Notes under the pieces: model-generated | Told to the model about the DNA's origin: nothing | Database searches by the model: none | The model's input: only the letters and a program-made list of their open reading frames with translations | Shown: piece after piece, positions 36,945-46,271 of the stretch | How the letters are laid out: each line of letters starts with the position of its first letter | How positions within the stretch are numbered: the stretch's first letter is position 1 | Made by a program: the position numbers and the translations under genes | Source of the DNA: Blattabacterium cuenoti | Lineage (GTDB): Bacteria > Bacteroidota > Bacteroidia > Flavobacteriales > Blattabacteriaceae | Assembly: GCF_014252375.1 (NCBI RefSeq) | Contig: NZ_CP059221.1 | Coordinates: forward strand, 444,001-508,000 | Reading direction: 5' to 3' | DNA length: 64,000 nt

Positions 36945-38303
36945 TTTATTTATTACTATTGTTTTACAATTGGAAAATTCATTTATAGAATAAAGAGATA
37001 ACTCTCTACCATAACCTGATTTTTTTACTCCTCCAAAAGGGAATATAGGCGATGATTCTACGACTTTATTAATAAATACCATTCCAGAATTAATTTTGTA
37101 AGATAGTTTTTCTGCTTTTTCTATATCATTTGTCCAAATAGAAGTACCTAGTCCATAAATAGTATTATTAACTATATTAATAATCTCTTTTTCTTTATAA
37201 AAAGGAATAATTAATGCTATTGGTCCAAATAATTCTTCTTTATTTAAAATTTTATTTTCTTTATTAACCTGTATTAAAGATGGAGAAAAAAAATTTCTAT
37301 TTCTTTTAGTTCTTAAACATATTTTTCCTCCATTTAATAAAATTTTTTTATATTGATTATACAATTTATCTGATAAATCAGATCTAGAAATATATCCTAT
37401 TCTTGTATCTTTATCATATAAATTACCTTTTTTAAATTTTTTCATTTCGTATATAATTAAATCAATAAAATCATTTATTATATCTTTATCTACTATAAAT
37501 CTTTTTGCAGATATACAAGATTGTCCTGTATTATTTAATCTTGATATTGTTGCTAATTTTGCTATTTTTTTAAGATTATTTTTAGTGTCTTTTAAGACAA
37601 CAAATGCATCATTCCCTCCTAACTCCATAATTGATTTTTTTATATTTTTTCCGGATATAGAACCTATAGTTTTTCCAGAGTTGGTACTACCAGTAAATGA
37701 TATTCCGTGTACTACATCGCTAGATATTACGTTATTTATATCTGAATCTTTTATTAATAATATTTGAAATGATCCAATAGTAAATCCAGAAATATAAAAT
37801 AATTTTTCCAAAAATATAGAAGTACCAGATGTATTTATAGATGGTTTTACTAAAATTACATTTCCTAATATTAAATTAGGAATAGAAAATCTTATAATTT
37901 GCCAAATAGGATAATTCCATGGTGTAATACCTAATATAGAACCTAATGGTTCATATCTAATATATGATTTATAATATTTTTCATCACATATTTTTTTAGT
38001 AGTATTAATATTTTTTATATTACAATAATATTTACATAAATTAATACTTTTATCAATTTCTGATTCAGATTCTTTTATTGGTTTTCCCATTTCTTGGGTT
38101 ATTATCTTTGCTATATAATCTTTATTTTTAAGTATTAAAAAATATAATTTTTTTATATATTTAATTTTAATATTATAATATATATTTTTCCATTTTTGGA
38201 ATGCATTATTAGATATTATTAATTTATTTTCAATTTCTTTTTTAGAAAGAAAGAAATATTTATTTATAACTTTATTATTTTCAGGATTTATTGTACAAAA
38301 CAT
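36939..38303 (-). CDS. Aldehyde dehydrogenase (succinate-semialdehyde type)
   Basis: NAD(P)-dependent aldehyde dehydrogenase, 454 aa, most like the short succinate-semialdehyde dehydrogenase group. The N-terminal TINPENNKVINKYFF resembles GabD-type proteins, EMGKPIKES and LGITPWNYPIWQ are typical, the general base lies in MELGGNDAF (about 230), and the catalytic cysteine is in NTGQSCISAKRF (about 261). Substrate is not certain. Its start overlaps the sufE end by 23 bases, and its stop overlaps rpoN by 6. Confidence 0.88.
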   Translation of the reverse strand: MFCTINPENNKVINKYFFLSKKEIENKLIISNNAFQKWKNIYYNIKIKYIKKLYFLILKNKDYIAKIITQEMGKPIKESESEIDKSINLCKYYCNIKNINTTKKICDEKYYKSYIRYEPLGSILGITPWNYPIWQIIRFSIPNLILGNVILVKPSINTSGTSIFLEKLFYISGFTIGSFQILLIKDSDINNVISSDVVHGISFTGSTNSGKTIGSISGKNIKKSIMELGGNDAFVVLKDTKNNLKKIAKLATISRLNNTGQSCISAKRFIVDKDIINDFIDLIIYEMKKFKKGNLYDKDTRIGYISRSDLSDKLYNQYKKILLNGGKICLRTKRNRNFFSPSLIQVNKENKILNKEELFGPIALIIPFYKEKEIINIVNNTIYGLGTSIWTNDIEKAEKLSYKINSGMVFINKVVESSPIFPFGGVKKSGYGRELSLYSINEFSNCKTIVINKL

Positions 38304-38739
38304 TTTTATCTTTCTTACTAAAATATTTAGAATAAAATTTTATTTTTTTTAAAAAAAGTAATAATCCATTTGAACGAATAGGAGATAAAAATGTTGTTAA
38401 TCCTATTTCATAAATAATACTATTATTTGAATTAATTATTTCATCAGGAAATAATCCAGAATATAATTTTATCATAAGAGCTATCATACCTTTTGGTAAT
38501 AAAGCATCACTATCAGCATAAAAAAAAATTTTTTTATTTTTAAATTTAGCCTCTAGCCATACCATAGATTGACAACCTTGTATCAATTTATCATTTGATC
38601 TAAATTTATCAGACTTTTTTTTTAATTCATCTCCCAAATCAATCAGAAATTGATATTTCTCTTCCCAATTATTAAGAGATTTAAATTCATTTTTTACTAT
38701 TTTTTCTCTTTGTATAAGACTCATATTATATAAATCCAT
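38281..38739 (-). CDS. sufE: SufE-family sulfur acceptor
   Basis: Accepts persulfide sulfur from a cysteine desulfurase for Fe-S cluster assembly; 152 aa. The acceptor C56 is in LIQGCQSMVWL; the residue two after the Cys-Gln is usually Lys and is Met here. NWEEKYQFLIDLGDEL near the N-terminus matches the family. M6 is an alternative start. The gene sits 3 bases after metE on the same strand with no suf genes beside it, so the desulfurase partner must be elsewhere; the NifS-type enzyme at 452-1630 is one candidate. Confidence 0.92.
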   Translation of the reverse strand: MDLYNMSLIQREKIVKNEFKSLNNWEEKYQFLIDLGDELKKKSDKFRSNDKLIQGCQSMVWLEAKFKNKKIFFYADSDALLPKGMIALMIKLYSGLFPDEIINSNNSIIYEIGLTTFLSPIRSNGLLLFLKKIKFYSKYFSKKDKNVLYNKS

Positions 38740-38742
38740 TTA

Positions 38743-41031
38743 TTAAATTAATTTAATTCTTGCAATTTTTGCAGCTTTAACCATATTTTTAATGGATTCT
38801 ACTGCTTCATTCCAAGTTCTAGTTTTTAATCCACAATCTGGATTTATCCAAATGTTTTCTTTTGGTAAAAAATTACATGCTTTTTTAATTAAATTAAATA
38901 TTTCTTTTTCAGTAGGAATTCTTGGAGAATGAATATCGTATATTCCGGGTCCTATTTGATTTGGATAAGAAAATATAGAGAAAATTTTCAATAATTCCAT
39001 ATTCGATCTAGAACTTTCTATAGTAATTACATCTGCATCTAAATCTGATATTTCTTTAATTATATCGTTGAATTCACTATAACACATATGAGTATGTATT
39101 TGTGTCTCGTCTTTTACACCACTAGATGCAATATGAAATGATTTAATAGACCAATCGAAGTATGATTTCCAGTTTTTCTTTTTTAATGGTAATCCTTCCC
39201 TTAATGCTGGTTCATCTATTTGAATAATTTTAATTCCATACTTTTCTAAAGATAAAACTTCATCTCTGATAGCCCAAGCTATTTGATATGAAGTTTTATA
39301 TAATGATTGATCATCTCTTACAAAAGACCATTTTAATATTGTAACAGGACCAGTTAACATACCTTTTACTAGTTTTTTAGTTTTAGATTGTGCATAACAA
39401 ATCCAATCAACAGTTAATTCCTTATTTCTACTTATATCTCCATATATAATTGGGGGTTTTACACATCTACTACCATAACTTTGAACCCAACCATTATTAG
39501 TTGATAGCATTCCATTCAATTTTTCTGAAAAAAATTCTACCATATCGTTTCTTTCAAATTCTCCATGTACTAAAACATCTAAACCAATATTTTCTTGTTT
39601 TTTTATAACATCTAAAATATATTTTTTTATTTTTTTTTCGTATTCTTTCTTACATAATTGTTTTCTTATAAATTTATTTCTTGTTATTCTAATTTCTTTG
39701 GTTTGTGGAAAAGAACCAATAGTCGTAGTTGGAAATAATGGTAAATTAAAAATTTTACGTTGTTTTTTTTGTCTTATTGAAAAAATATTTTTTCTTTTTA
39801 AGTCTTTGCTATAATAAGATCTTTTTTGTATTTCTTTATTATAAATAATATTAGATTTAAAATTAATAGTTGACGAATTGTTAAATAATATATTTTTATC
39901 TCCTTTTATAATTTTTTCTAAATCATTTAGTTCATAAATTTTTTGTTTTGCAAAAGACATTTTGTTTTTTATATCATAATGAATATATTTCTCATCTTCT
40001 AAATCAATTGGTACATGTAATAAAGAACAGTTAGGAGCAATCATAACGCGATCTTCCCCGATTGAACTTATAGATTTCTCTATTTTTTTTACTGAGTTAT
40101 GATATAAATTTTTCCATATATTTCTTCCATTAATTATCCCTAGAGATAATATTGTTTTAGATTCTTTAATAAAAGATAGAACTTTATCTAATTGATTAGG
40201 ATCTTCTACTAAATCTATATGTATAGCATCTATATATTTATAAAATTCATTAAAAATATTTAGATTATCGGAAATTCCATCAAAATAAGATGTTAATAAA
40301 ATTTTTGTATCACTATTATGAAAATGTTTATATATCTTTTTATAAGCATATTTTATTGATGTTTTTTCACGATCTGACAAATCTAAAGAAAGTATAGGTT
40401 CATCTAGCTGAACCCATTTTATATTTTTACTAATTAAAATATCAATAATTTTTATATAAATAGTTACAATATTATCAATTAAATCCATTTTATTAAATGA
40501 AGTATCTTTTTCTTTACCTAAAAAAAGATAAGATACTGGACCTATTAAAACAGGTTTAATTTTATCATATGAATTTAATATATTTTTTAATTCTTCTATT
40601 TCATAAAAAATTTTTTTTGAGTAAAGAAAAAATTTTTGATTTTTAGTAAATTCTGGAACAATATAATGATAATTAGTATTAAACCATTTAGTCATTTCCA
40701 TAGCTTTAATATCAAATTTATTATCTTGATATCCTCTAGCCATAGAGAAATATAAATCAATTATATTTTTGAATTTTGGAATTAAATATGATTCAGGAAC
40801 AACACCTATTAAAATAGATAAATCTAAAACGTGGTCATAAAAACTAAAATCATTACATGGAATTATATCTAAATTAGATTTTATTTGAATATCCCAATTT
40901 TCTTTTCGTATTTTTTTTCCTACATTAAATAAAGTAAGATAATCAATATTATTGGACCAATATTTTTCACAAGCTATTTTCAATTCTCTACCTTTTCCTA
41001 TTCTAGGAAATCCTAAATTATGTTTCAACAT
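38743..41031 (-). CDS. metE: Cobalamin-independent methionine synthase
   Basis: Transfers a methyl group from 5-methyl-THF polyglutamate to homocysteine to make methionine; 762 aa, two TIM barrels. The N-terminal barrel begins LGFPRIGKGRELK. Zinc ligands in the C-terminal barrel are visible as HTHMCYSEF (about 645-653), the Glu in ITIESSRSN (about 670) and C733 in NPDCGLKTR. The motif IIQIDEPALREGLPL is typical. MetE frees the cell from needing B12 and fits amino-acid provisioning by an insect symbiont. It is followed closely by sufE. Confidence 0.97.
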   Translation of the reverse strand: MLKHNLGFPRIGKGRELKIACEKYWSNNIDYLTLFNVGKKIRKENWDIQIKSNLDIIPCNDFSFYDHVLDLSILIGVVPESYLIPKFKNIIDLYFSMARGYQDNKFDIKAMEMTKWFNTNYHYIVPEFTKNQKFFLYSKKIFYEIEELKNILNSYDKIKPVLIGPVSYLFLGKEKDTSFNKMDLIDNIVTIYIKIIDILISKNIKWVQLDEPILSLDLSDREKTSIKYAYKKIYKHFHNSDTKILLTSYFDGISDNLNIFNEFYKYIDAIHIDLVEDPNQLDKVLSFIKESKTILSLGIINGRNIWKNLYHNSVKKIEKSISSIGEDRVMIAPNCSLLHVPIDLEDEKYIHYDIKNKMSFAKQKIYELNDLEKIIKGDKNILFNNSSTINFKSNIIYNKEIQKRSYYSKDLKRKNIFSIRQKKQRKIFNLPLFPTTTIGSFPQTKEIRITRNKFIRKQLCKKEYEKKIKKYILDVIKKQENIGLDVLVHGEFERNDMVEFFSEKLNGMLSTNNGWVQSYGSRCVKPPIIYGDISRNKELTVDWICYAQSKTKKLVKGMLTGPVTILKWSFVRDDQSLYKTSYQIAWAIRDEVLSLEKYGIKIIQIDEPALREGLPLKKKNWKSYFDWSIKSFHIASSGVKDETQIHTHMCYSEFNDIIKEISDLDADVITIESSRSNMELLKIFSIFSYPNQIGPGIYDIHSPRIPTEKEIFNLIKKACNFLPKENIWINPDCGLKTRTWNEAVESIKNMVKAAKIARIKLI

Positions 41032-41062
41032 TAAATAAAATTTTTAGTATTGTAAATTAATT

Positions 41063-42253
41063 TTACGAATTATACAAGTATTCTAATATTTCTTTTTCCA
41101 AAAAAGAAAAAATTTTTCCTCTTCTGTTCATAACTATATATGCAGTTTTACATATTTCTTTAAATGGAATTTTTTTATTATTTTGTATTCCTCCTAAAGA
41201 AAAAGAGGGAATATATCTAGGAGGAAATCCATATCCAAAAATATTTGATCCAACCCCTACTATTGTAGCTGTATTAAATTTAGTATTTATAGATGATTTT
41301 GAATGATCACCCATTATCATACCAAAAAATTTTATTCCAGTAGGAATGAAATTTTTTTCTTTATAATTCCATACAGTTGAATTAGCATAATCATTTCTTA
41401 AGTTTGAAACATTAGTTCCAGCCCCTAAATTACACCATTCTCCTAATATAGAATTACCTACGAAACCATTATGAGATTTATTAGAAAAAGAAAAAAATAT
41501 TGAATTATTAATTTCTCCTCCGATTTTACAAAATGAACCTATAGTCGTTCCACCATATATTTTTGTTCCTATATTTAGGGTGGAATTTCTTCCAATAAAA
41601 GCAGGACCTCTTATTACAGTTCCTTCCATTAAAGTTACTTCTTTTTCAATATATATAGGTCCATTTTTTGCATTTAGTACAACATTATTACATTCTAAAT
41701 TGTCTTGCAAAAAAATTTTTTTATTATTTAAAATAATATTATTACCTAATAAAAAATTAGATTTCTTACCTTTTGTTAATAAAAAAAAATCTTCATTTAA
41801 AAAAAACGAATTTTTTGTAAAAATATCCCAAATATTTTTAATACAAATTAACTTATCTACTTTATAGATTCTATTATATTTTATTTTTTCTAAAAAATTT
41901 TTTTCATAATCTTCATAAGAAAAACGTTTTTTTTTTATTACTACAATTTTATTTTTATATAATATAGCTTCATCATATTTCATTAATTTAATTATATCAA
42001 CAATATTTTCATTAGGTAAATATGAAGAATTTATTAATAATATATCATTAAAAGGTAGATTATCTTTATCTATAGAATATTTTCGTAATAAATACGATTT
42101 AGTAAATAAATAATTTATATTTTTTCCTATAAATTTTTCCCATCTTTCTTTTATAGTTAAAATACCAAATTTTATTTCTGATATTGGTCTAGTAAAAGTT
42201 AATGGTAATAGATTATTCCATATAACTGAATCATCGTATAATATAAAATTCAT
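41063..42253 (-). CDS. GlmU-like sugar nucleotidyltransferase with hexapeptide repeats
   Basis: Bacteroidetes-type GlmU family protein, 396 aa. The N-terminal half has a nucleotidyltransferase-like beginning (LLPLTFTRPISEIKFGI) instead of the canonical GlmU pyrophosphorylase start. The C-terminal half has left-handed beta-helix hexapeptide turns (GTKIYGGTTIGSFCKIGG, GNSILGEWCNLGAGTNVSNL), as in acetyltransferases. It may help make UDP-GlcNAc, but activity is not proven from sequence. It follows the L31 gene by one base and precedes metE by 31. Confidence 0.85.
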   Translation of the reverse strand: MNFILYDDSVIWNNLLPLTFTRPISEIKFGILTIKERWEKFIGKNINYLFTKSYLLRKYSIDKDNLPFNDILLINSSYLPNENIVDIIKLMKYDEAILYKNKIVVIKKKRFSYEDYEKNFLEKIKYNRIYKVDKLICIKNIWDIFTKNSFFLNEDFFLLTKGKKSNFLLGNNIILNNKKIFLQDNLECNNVVLNAKNGPIYIEKEVTLMEGTVIRGPAFIGRNSTLNIGTKIYGGTTIGSFCKIGGEINNSIFFSFSNKSHNGFVGNSILGEWCNLGAGTNVSNLRNDYANSTVWNYKEKNFIPTGIKFFGMIMGDHSKSSINTKFNTATIVGVGSNIFGYGFPPRYIPSFSLGGIQNNKKIPFKEICKTAYIVMNRRGKIFSFLEKEILEYLYNS

Positions 42254-42254
42254 A

Positions 42255-42521
42255 TTATCGTTTTTTTTTTAATTTATTGTATTTTTCATATTTCTTTTTA
42301 AATTTTTCAGCTGGTCCTGTTTTACCAAAAAATCTTTTTTCTCCAGTAAAAAATGGATGAGAATAACTAGATATTTCCATTTTATATAACGGATAATCTT
42401 TTCCTTTTATTTTTATATATTCTTTAGTATTTACAGTTGATTTACACATAATAATTTTATCATTATTAATATCTTTAAAAACAACAAGTCTATAATTTTC
42501 AGGATGTATTTTTTTTTTCAT
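42255..42521 (-). CDS. rpmE2: 50S ribosomal protein L31, type B
   Basis: Large-subunit protein; 88 aa. It starts MKKKIHPENYRLVVFKD and has SSYSHPFFTGEKRF, the type B pattern without the CxxC zinc site. In other bacteria the zinc-free paralogue is a low-zinc replacement; Bacteroidetes often have only this form. It lies between the KAS III gene and the GlmU-like gene in a tight minus-strand run. Confidence 0.95.
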   Translation of the reverse strand: MKKKIHPENYRLVVFKDINNDKIIMCKSTVNTKEYIKIKGKDYPLYKMEISSYSHPFFTGEKRFFGKTGPAEKFKKKYEKYNKLKKKR

Positions 42522-42533
42522 ATATAAATTATT

Positions 42534-43631
42534 TTATTTTTGAAAACGATAAATAATACCATTTATATTCATTCCAGCACCTAAAGAAGCCATTAATATA
42601 ACATCTCCAGGATTAATTTTATGTGGTAACATTTTTTTTTTTAATATTAAGTCTAATATAGTAGGTACAGTAGCAACAGAAGAATTTCCAAATTTTTGAA
42701 TAGTCATTGGCATAATTTTTTTACAAAAATTATTATCTAAATCATAATTATATAATTTTAATAATCTATTTAAAATAGCATAATCCATTTTTGCATTAGC
42801 TTGATGAATTAATATTTTTTTTATATCTTTTAAATGAAAGTTATTATTATCAATAATTTTTTTTAACATTTTTGGCATTTCAGTAATTGCATATTCATAA
42901 ATTTTTCTTCCATTCATTTTAATATTAACTAAAGATTTTTTATAATTTAAATTTATAGATGGTCCATTTGATAAATAATTCAATTCATTATTATTATCAC
43001 ACTGGCTATCATAACCAATAACTCCAAATTTTTCATTTAAATTTTTAATACTAATTGAAGATAAAATTGCTGCACCTGCACCATCAGAAAATATCATAGA
43101 ATTTTTATCATGCGGATCAATAACCTTAGACAAGGTTTCTGATCCAGTTATTAATATATTTTTAGCGTATTTTGATTTTAAAAGTTTATCAGCTAAAATC
43201 ATACCTTCTATCCATCCTGGACATCCAAAAATCATATCATATGGTCTACATTTATTATTTTTAATTTGAAGTTTATTTTTTACTTTAGCCGCAATAGATG
43301 GAACAAGATCAGATTGAAAAGAATTATGATTAATATCTCCATAATTATGAGCTGATATAATATAATCTAATTCTTCCTTATTAATATTTGAATTTGTTAA
43401 TGCTCCTTTTGCAGCAATTGCTGCAATATCTGAATTTAAAATATTTTTTTCTACATATCTTCTTTCTTCTATTTCTGTTATATTTTTAAATTTATTAATA
43501 ATTTCTTTATTAGACTTATTAATTTTTAATCCTCCTTTATTATAAAATTTAAAATTTAAAAAATATTTGTTTTTTATAACTTTTTTTGGCAAATAATGCC
43601 CAGTTCCTTTAATGATTGATATAATCATCAA
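42534..43631 (-). CDS. 3-oxoacyl-ACP synthase III family protein
   Basis: Ketoacyl-ACP synthase III fold enzyme that condenses an acyl-CoA starter with malonyl-ACP; 365 aa, longer than E. coli FabH (317 aa). The catalytic triad is intact: C137 in FGCPGWIEGM, His in LIHQANAKMD (about 273) and Asn in KFGNSSVATVPT (about 313). It could be the FabH of fatty-acid initiation or one of the related KAS III paralogues of Flavobacteria; the extra length leaves this open. It is first in the run to rpmE2 and is divergent from menG. Confidence 0.88.
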   Translation of the reverse strand: MMIISIIKGTGHYLPKKVIKNKYFLNFKFYNKGGLKINKSNKEIINKFKNITEIEERRYVEKNILNSDIAAIAAKGALTNSNINKEELDYIISAHNYGDINHNSFQSDLVPSIAAKVKNKLQIKNNKCRPYDMIFGCPGWIEGMILADKLLKSKYAKNILITGSETLSKVIDPHDKNSMIFSDGAGAAILSSISIKNLNEKFGVIGYDSQCDNNNELNYLSNGPSINLNYKKSLVNIKMNGRKIYEYAITEMPKMLKKIIDNNNFHLKDIKKILIHQANAKMDYAILNRLLKLYNYDLDNNFCKKIMPMTIQKFGNSSVATVPTILDLILKKKMLPHKINPGDVILMASLGAGMNINGIIYRFQK

Positions 43632-43706
43632 TAATAATTTTTATAAAAAATTAATATAAAAATAAAATCAATAATAATTATTACCTATGTTTATAATTTT
43701 ATACTA

Positions 43707-44450
43707 ATGAATAATTTTGAATTAGAAAAAAAATTAAAAGATATGTTTGATAACATATCTGAAGAATATGATATGATTAACAATATTTTATCATTTGGAT
43801 TAGATTCTTTATGGAGAAAAAAGGTTATTAATATTTTAAAAAAATTTTTTTTAAAAAAAAATTATAGAAATATAAAAATATTAGATATAGCTTCTGGAAC
43901 AGGTGAATTATCTTTTCTACTTTGCAATGAATTTTATAGATCTAAAATTATTGGACTAGATCCATCTGAAAAAATGTTAAAAGTAGCAATTAAAAAATTA
44001 AAAAAATACAATAATTGTTTAAATAAAATATTATTCATTAAAGGATATTCTCAAAATATACCATTCGATGATAATACTTTTGACATTATAACTATTTCTT
44101 TTGGATTAAGAAATTTTCAATTTCTTAATGAATCTTTAAAAGAAATATATAGAGTAATGAAATTATATGGAAAACTAATAATATTAGAATTTTCCAGACC
44201 AGATAACTTTTTTATCAGAAAAATTTATCATTTATACAATAAATTTATTATGATTAAAATAGGAGGATTTTTATCTAAAAATTATAATGCTTATAATTAT
44301 TTAAAAGAATCAATAAATTATTTTTCATTTTATTTTAATGGAGAAAAAATGAAAAAATTTTTTCAAAGTAAAAATTTTAGATTGATACATATAAAAAAAT
44401 TGACATTTGGAGTAGCTTCAATATATTTATTAGAAAAAAATATTAATTAA
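43707..44450 (+). CDS. menG: Demethylmenaquinone methyltransferase
   Basis: SAM-dependent C-methyltransferase (UbiE/MenG family) that finishes menaquinone, the quinone used by Bacteroidetes respiratory chains including complex II; 247 aa. The SAM loop is ILDIASGTGELSF (about 57-69), followed by IGLDPSEKMLKVA, and ISFGLRNFQF is the UbiE/MenG signature. MenG is preferred over UbiE on phylum grounds. The GH3 gene starts 8 bases downstream. Confidence 0.94.
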   Translation: MNNFELEKKLKDMFDNISEEYDMINNILSFGLDSLWRKKVINILKKFFLKKNYRNIKILDIASGTGELSFLLCNEFYRSKIIGLDPSEKMLKVAIKKLKKYNNCLNKILFIKGYSQNIPFDDNTFDIITISFGLRNFQFLNESLKEIYRVMKLYGKLIILEFSRPDNFFIRKIYHLYNKFIMIKIGGFLSKNYNAYNYLKESINYFSFYFNGEKMKKFFQSKNFRLIHIKKLTFGVASIYLLEKNIN

Positions 44451-44458
44451 GTTTATTA

Positions 44459-45973
44459 ATGATTAAATACATATCTAATTATATAACATCTTCTTTTTTA
44501 AAAAGAAGAATAAAAAATATAGAATTTACTATTAATTATCCTATAGAAATTCAAAATAAAATATTAAATAAATTATTATTATATGCTAGAAATACAGAAT
44601 TTGGAAAAAAATATAAATTAAATGAAATAAAAAATTACAAAAATTTTTTTGAAAGAATCCCAATATGCAAATATTCCGACATAAAACAAACTATAAATAG
44701 AGTTAGAAAGGGAGAAAAAGATGTATTATGGCCTGGAAAAGTTAAATGGTTTGCTAGATCTTCAGGTACAACAAACACAAAAAGTAAATACATACCTGTA
44801 ACGTTACAGTCTATGAATTCACATTATAAATCAGGAAAAGATATGTTATCTATTTATATAGATAATAATCCAAAAACAAAAATTTTTTTAGGAAAAGCTT
44901 TGCGTCTAGGAGGTAGTTATGAACTATACAAAATGTATAATAATTTTCATGGTGATTTATCTTCTATATTAATAAAAAATTTACCATTTTGGGCAGAAAT
45001 TATTTGTACTCCAAGAAAAAAAATTGCACTAATGAGTGAATGGGATAATAAATTAAAAAATTTAATTAAAATAACAGTTAAAGAAGATGTTCGTATATTA
45101 TTAGGAGTATGTTCTTGGTTATTAATTTTTCTTGATCGTTTATTAAAAAAATATAACAAAAAAAACATTAATGAAATATGGCCAAATATGGAAGTAATAT
45201 TCCATGGAGGAGTTAGTTTAAATCCATACATACTACAATATAATAAATTATTTAATAAAGAAATAAATTATTATAATATTTACAGTGCATCAGAAGGTTT
45301 CTTTGCTATTCAAAATGAAAATAAAATAGAAGATCTTTTATTATTATTAAATAATGGAATTTTTTATGAATTTATTCCTATTGAAGATATTAATAATAAT
45401 AATCCAAAAATATTATCTATAGGTGAAGTAAAATTAAATAAAAATTATGCTATGGTTATTTCTACAAATGCTGGTCTATGGAGATATATTATAGGAGATA
45501 TAGTAAAATTTACTAATTTATCTCCATATAAAATTATAATCTCTGGAAGAACCACCCAATATATTAATTGTTTTGGAGAAGAATTAATTGTAGAAAATGC
45601 TGATAAAGCATTAAAAACTACTTGTATAAAAACAGATTCTATATTGCAAGAATATACTGCTGGACCTATTTATATTAATAAAGGAAAATCTGGAGCTCAC
45701 GAATGGATTATAGAGTTTAAAAAACATCCCAAAAACATTTACAACTTTATAGATATTTTGGATAAAGAATTACAAAATTTAAATTCTGATTATGAAATAA
45801 AACGATATAAAGATATTATTTTACGTCCTCCAATAATACATGTTGCTAGAAATGGGTTATTTTATGATTGGTTAAAATTAAAAAATAAACTAGGTGGACA
45901 AAACAAAATTCCACGTTTATCTAATGATAGAAAATATATTGATTCTATAATTAGAATAAATAATAAAAAATAA
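44459..45973 (+). CDS. GH3 family acyl-adenylating protein
   Basis: Bacterial member of the GH3 family, known in plants as acyl-acid amido synthetases that adenylate hormones; 504 aa. The ATP/AMP-binding region WFARSSGTTNTKSKYIP is at about 101-117, and YIIGDIVKF and ISGRTTQYINCFGEEL are family segments in the C-terminal half. Bacteroidetes widely encode one GH3 protein whose substrate is unknown. It stays full length here despite genome reduction, which argues for a real function. It is between menG and rpsO with gaps under 10 bases. Confidence 0.88.
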   Translation: MIKYISNYITSSFLKRRIKNIEFTINYPIEIQNKILNKLLLYARNTEFGKKYKLNEIKNYKNFFERIPICKYSDIKQTINRVRKGEKDVLWPGKVKWFARSSGTTNTKSKYIPVTLQSMNSHYKSGKDMLSIYIDNNPKTKIFLGKALRLGGSYELYKMYNNFHGDLSSILIKNLPFWAEIICTPRKKIALMSEWDNKLKNLIKITVKEDVRILLGVCSWLLIFLDRLLKKYNKKNINEIWPNMEVIFHGGVSLNPYILQYNKLFNKEINYYNIYSASEGFFAIQNENKIEDLLLLLNNGIFYEFIPIEDINNNNPKILSIGEVKLNKNYAMVISTNAGLWRYIIGDIVKFTNLSPYKIIISGRTTQYINCFGEELIVENADKALKTTCIKTDSILQEYTAGPIYINKGKSGAHEWIIEFKKHPKNIYNFIDILDKELQNLNSDYEIKRYKDIILRPPIIHVARNGLFYDWLKLKNKLGGQNKIPRLSNDRKYIDSIIRINNKK

Positions 45974-45977
45974 GATT

Positions 45978-46244
45978 ATGTATTCAAAAGATAAAAAAAA
46001 AGAAATATTTAAAAATTATGGTAAATCTATATACGATACTGGATCATCTAAAGTACAAATTGCTTTATTTACATATAGAATTAATTATTTAAATAATCAT
46101 CTTGAAAAAAATAAAAAAGATTTTAATACAGAAAGAGCATTAATAAAATTAGTAGGTAAAAGAAAAAAATTATTAAAATATATTGAAAAAATAGATATAA
46201 ATAATTATAAAGATATTATTAAACATTTAAAATTAAGAAAGTAA
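45978..46244 (+). CDS. rpsO: 30S ribosomal protein S15
   Basis: Binds 16S rRNA in the central domain; 88 aa. The family pattern is GSSKVQIALFTYRINYLNNH and LIKLVGKRKKLLKYI. It is followed after 27 bases by pnp, the classic rpsO-pnp pair conserved across bacteria. Confidence 0.97.
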   Translation: MYSKDKKKEIFKNYGKSIYDTGSSKVQIALFTYRINYLNNHLEKNKKDFNTERALIKLVGKRKKLLKYIEKIDINNYKDIIKHLKLRK

Positions 46245-46271
46245 CTTTTTTTCTAATTCAAAGAAAAATGT

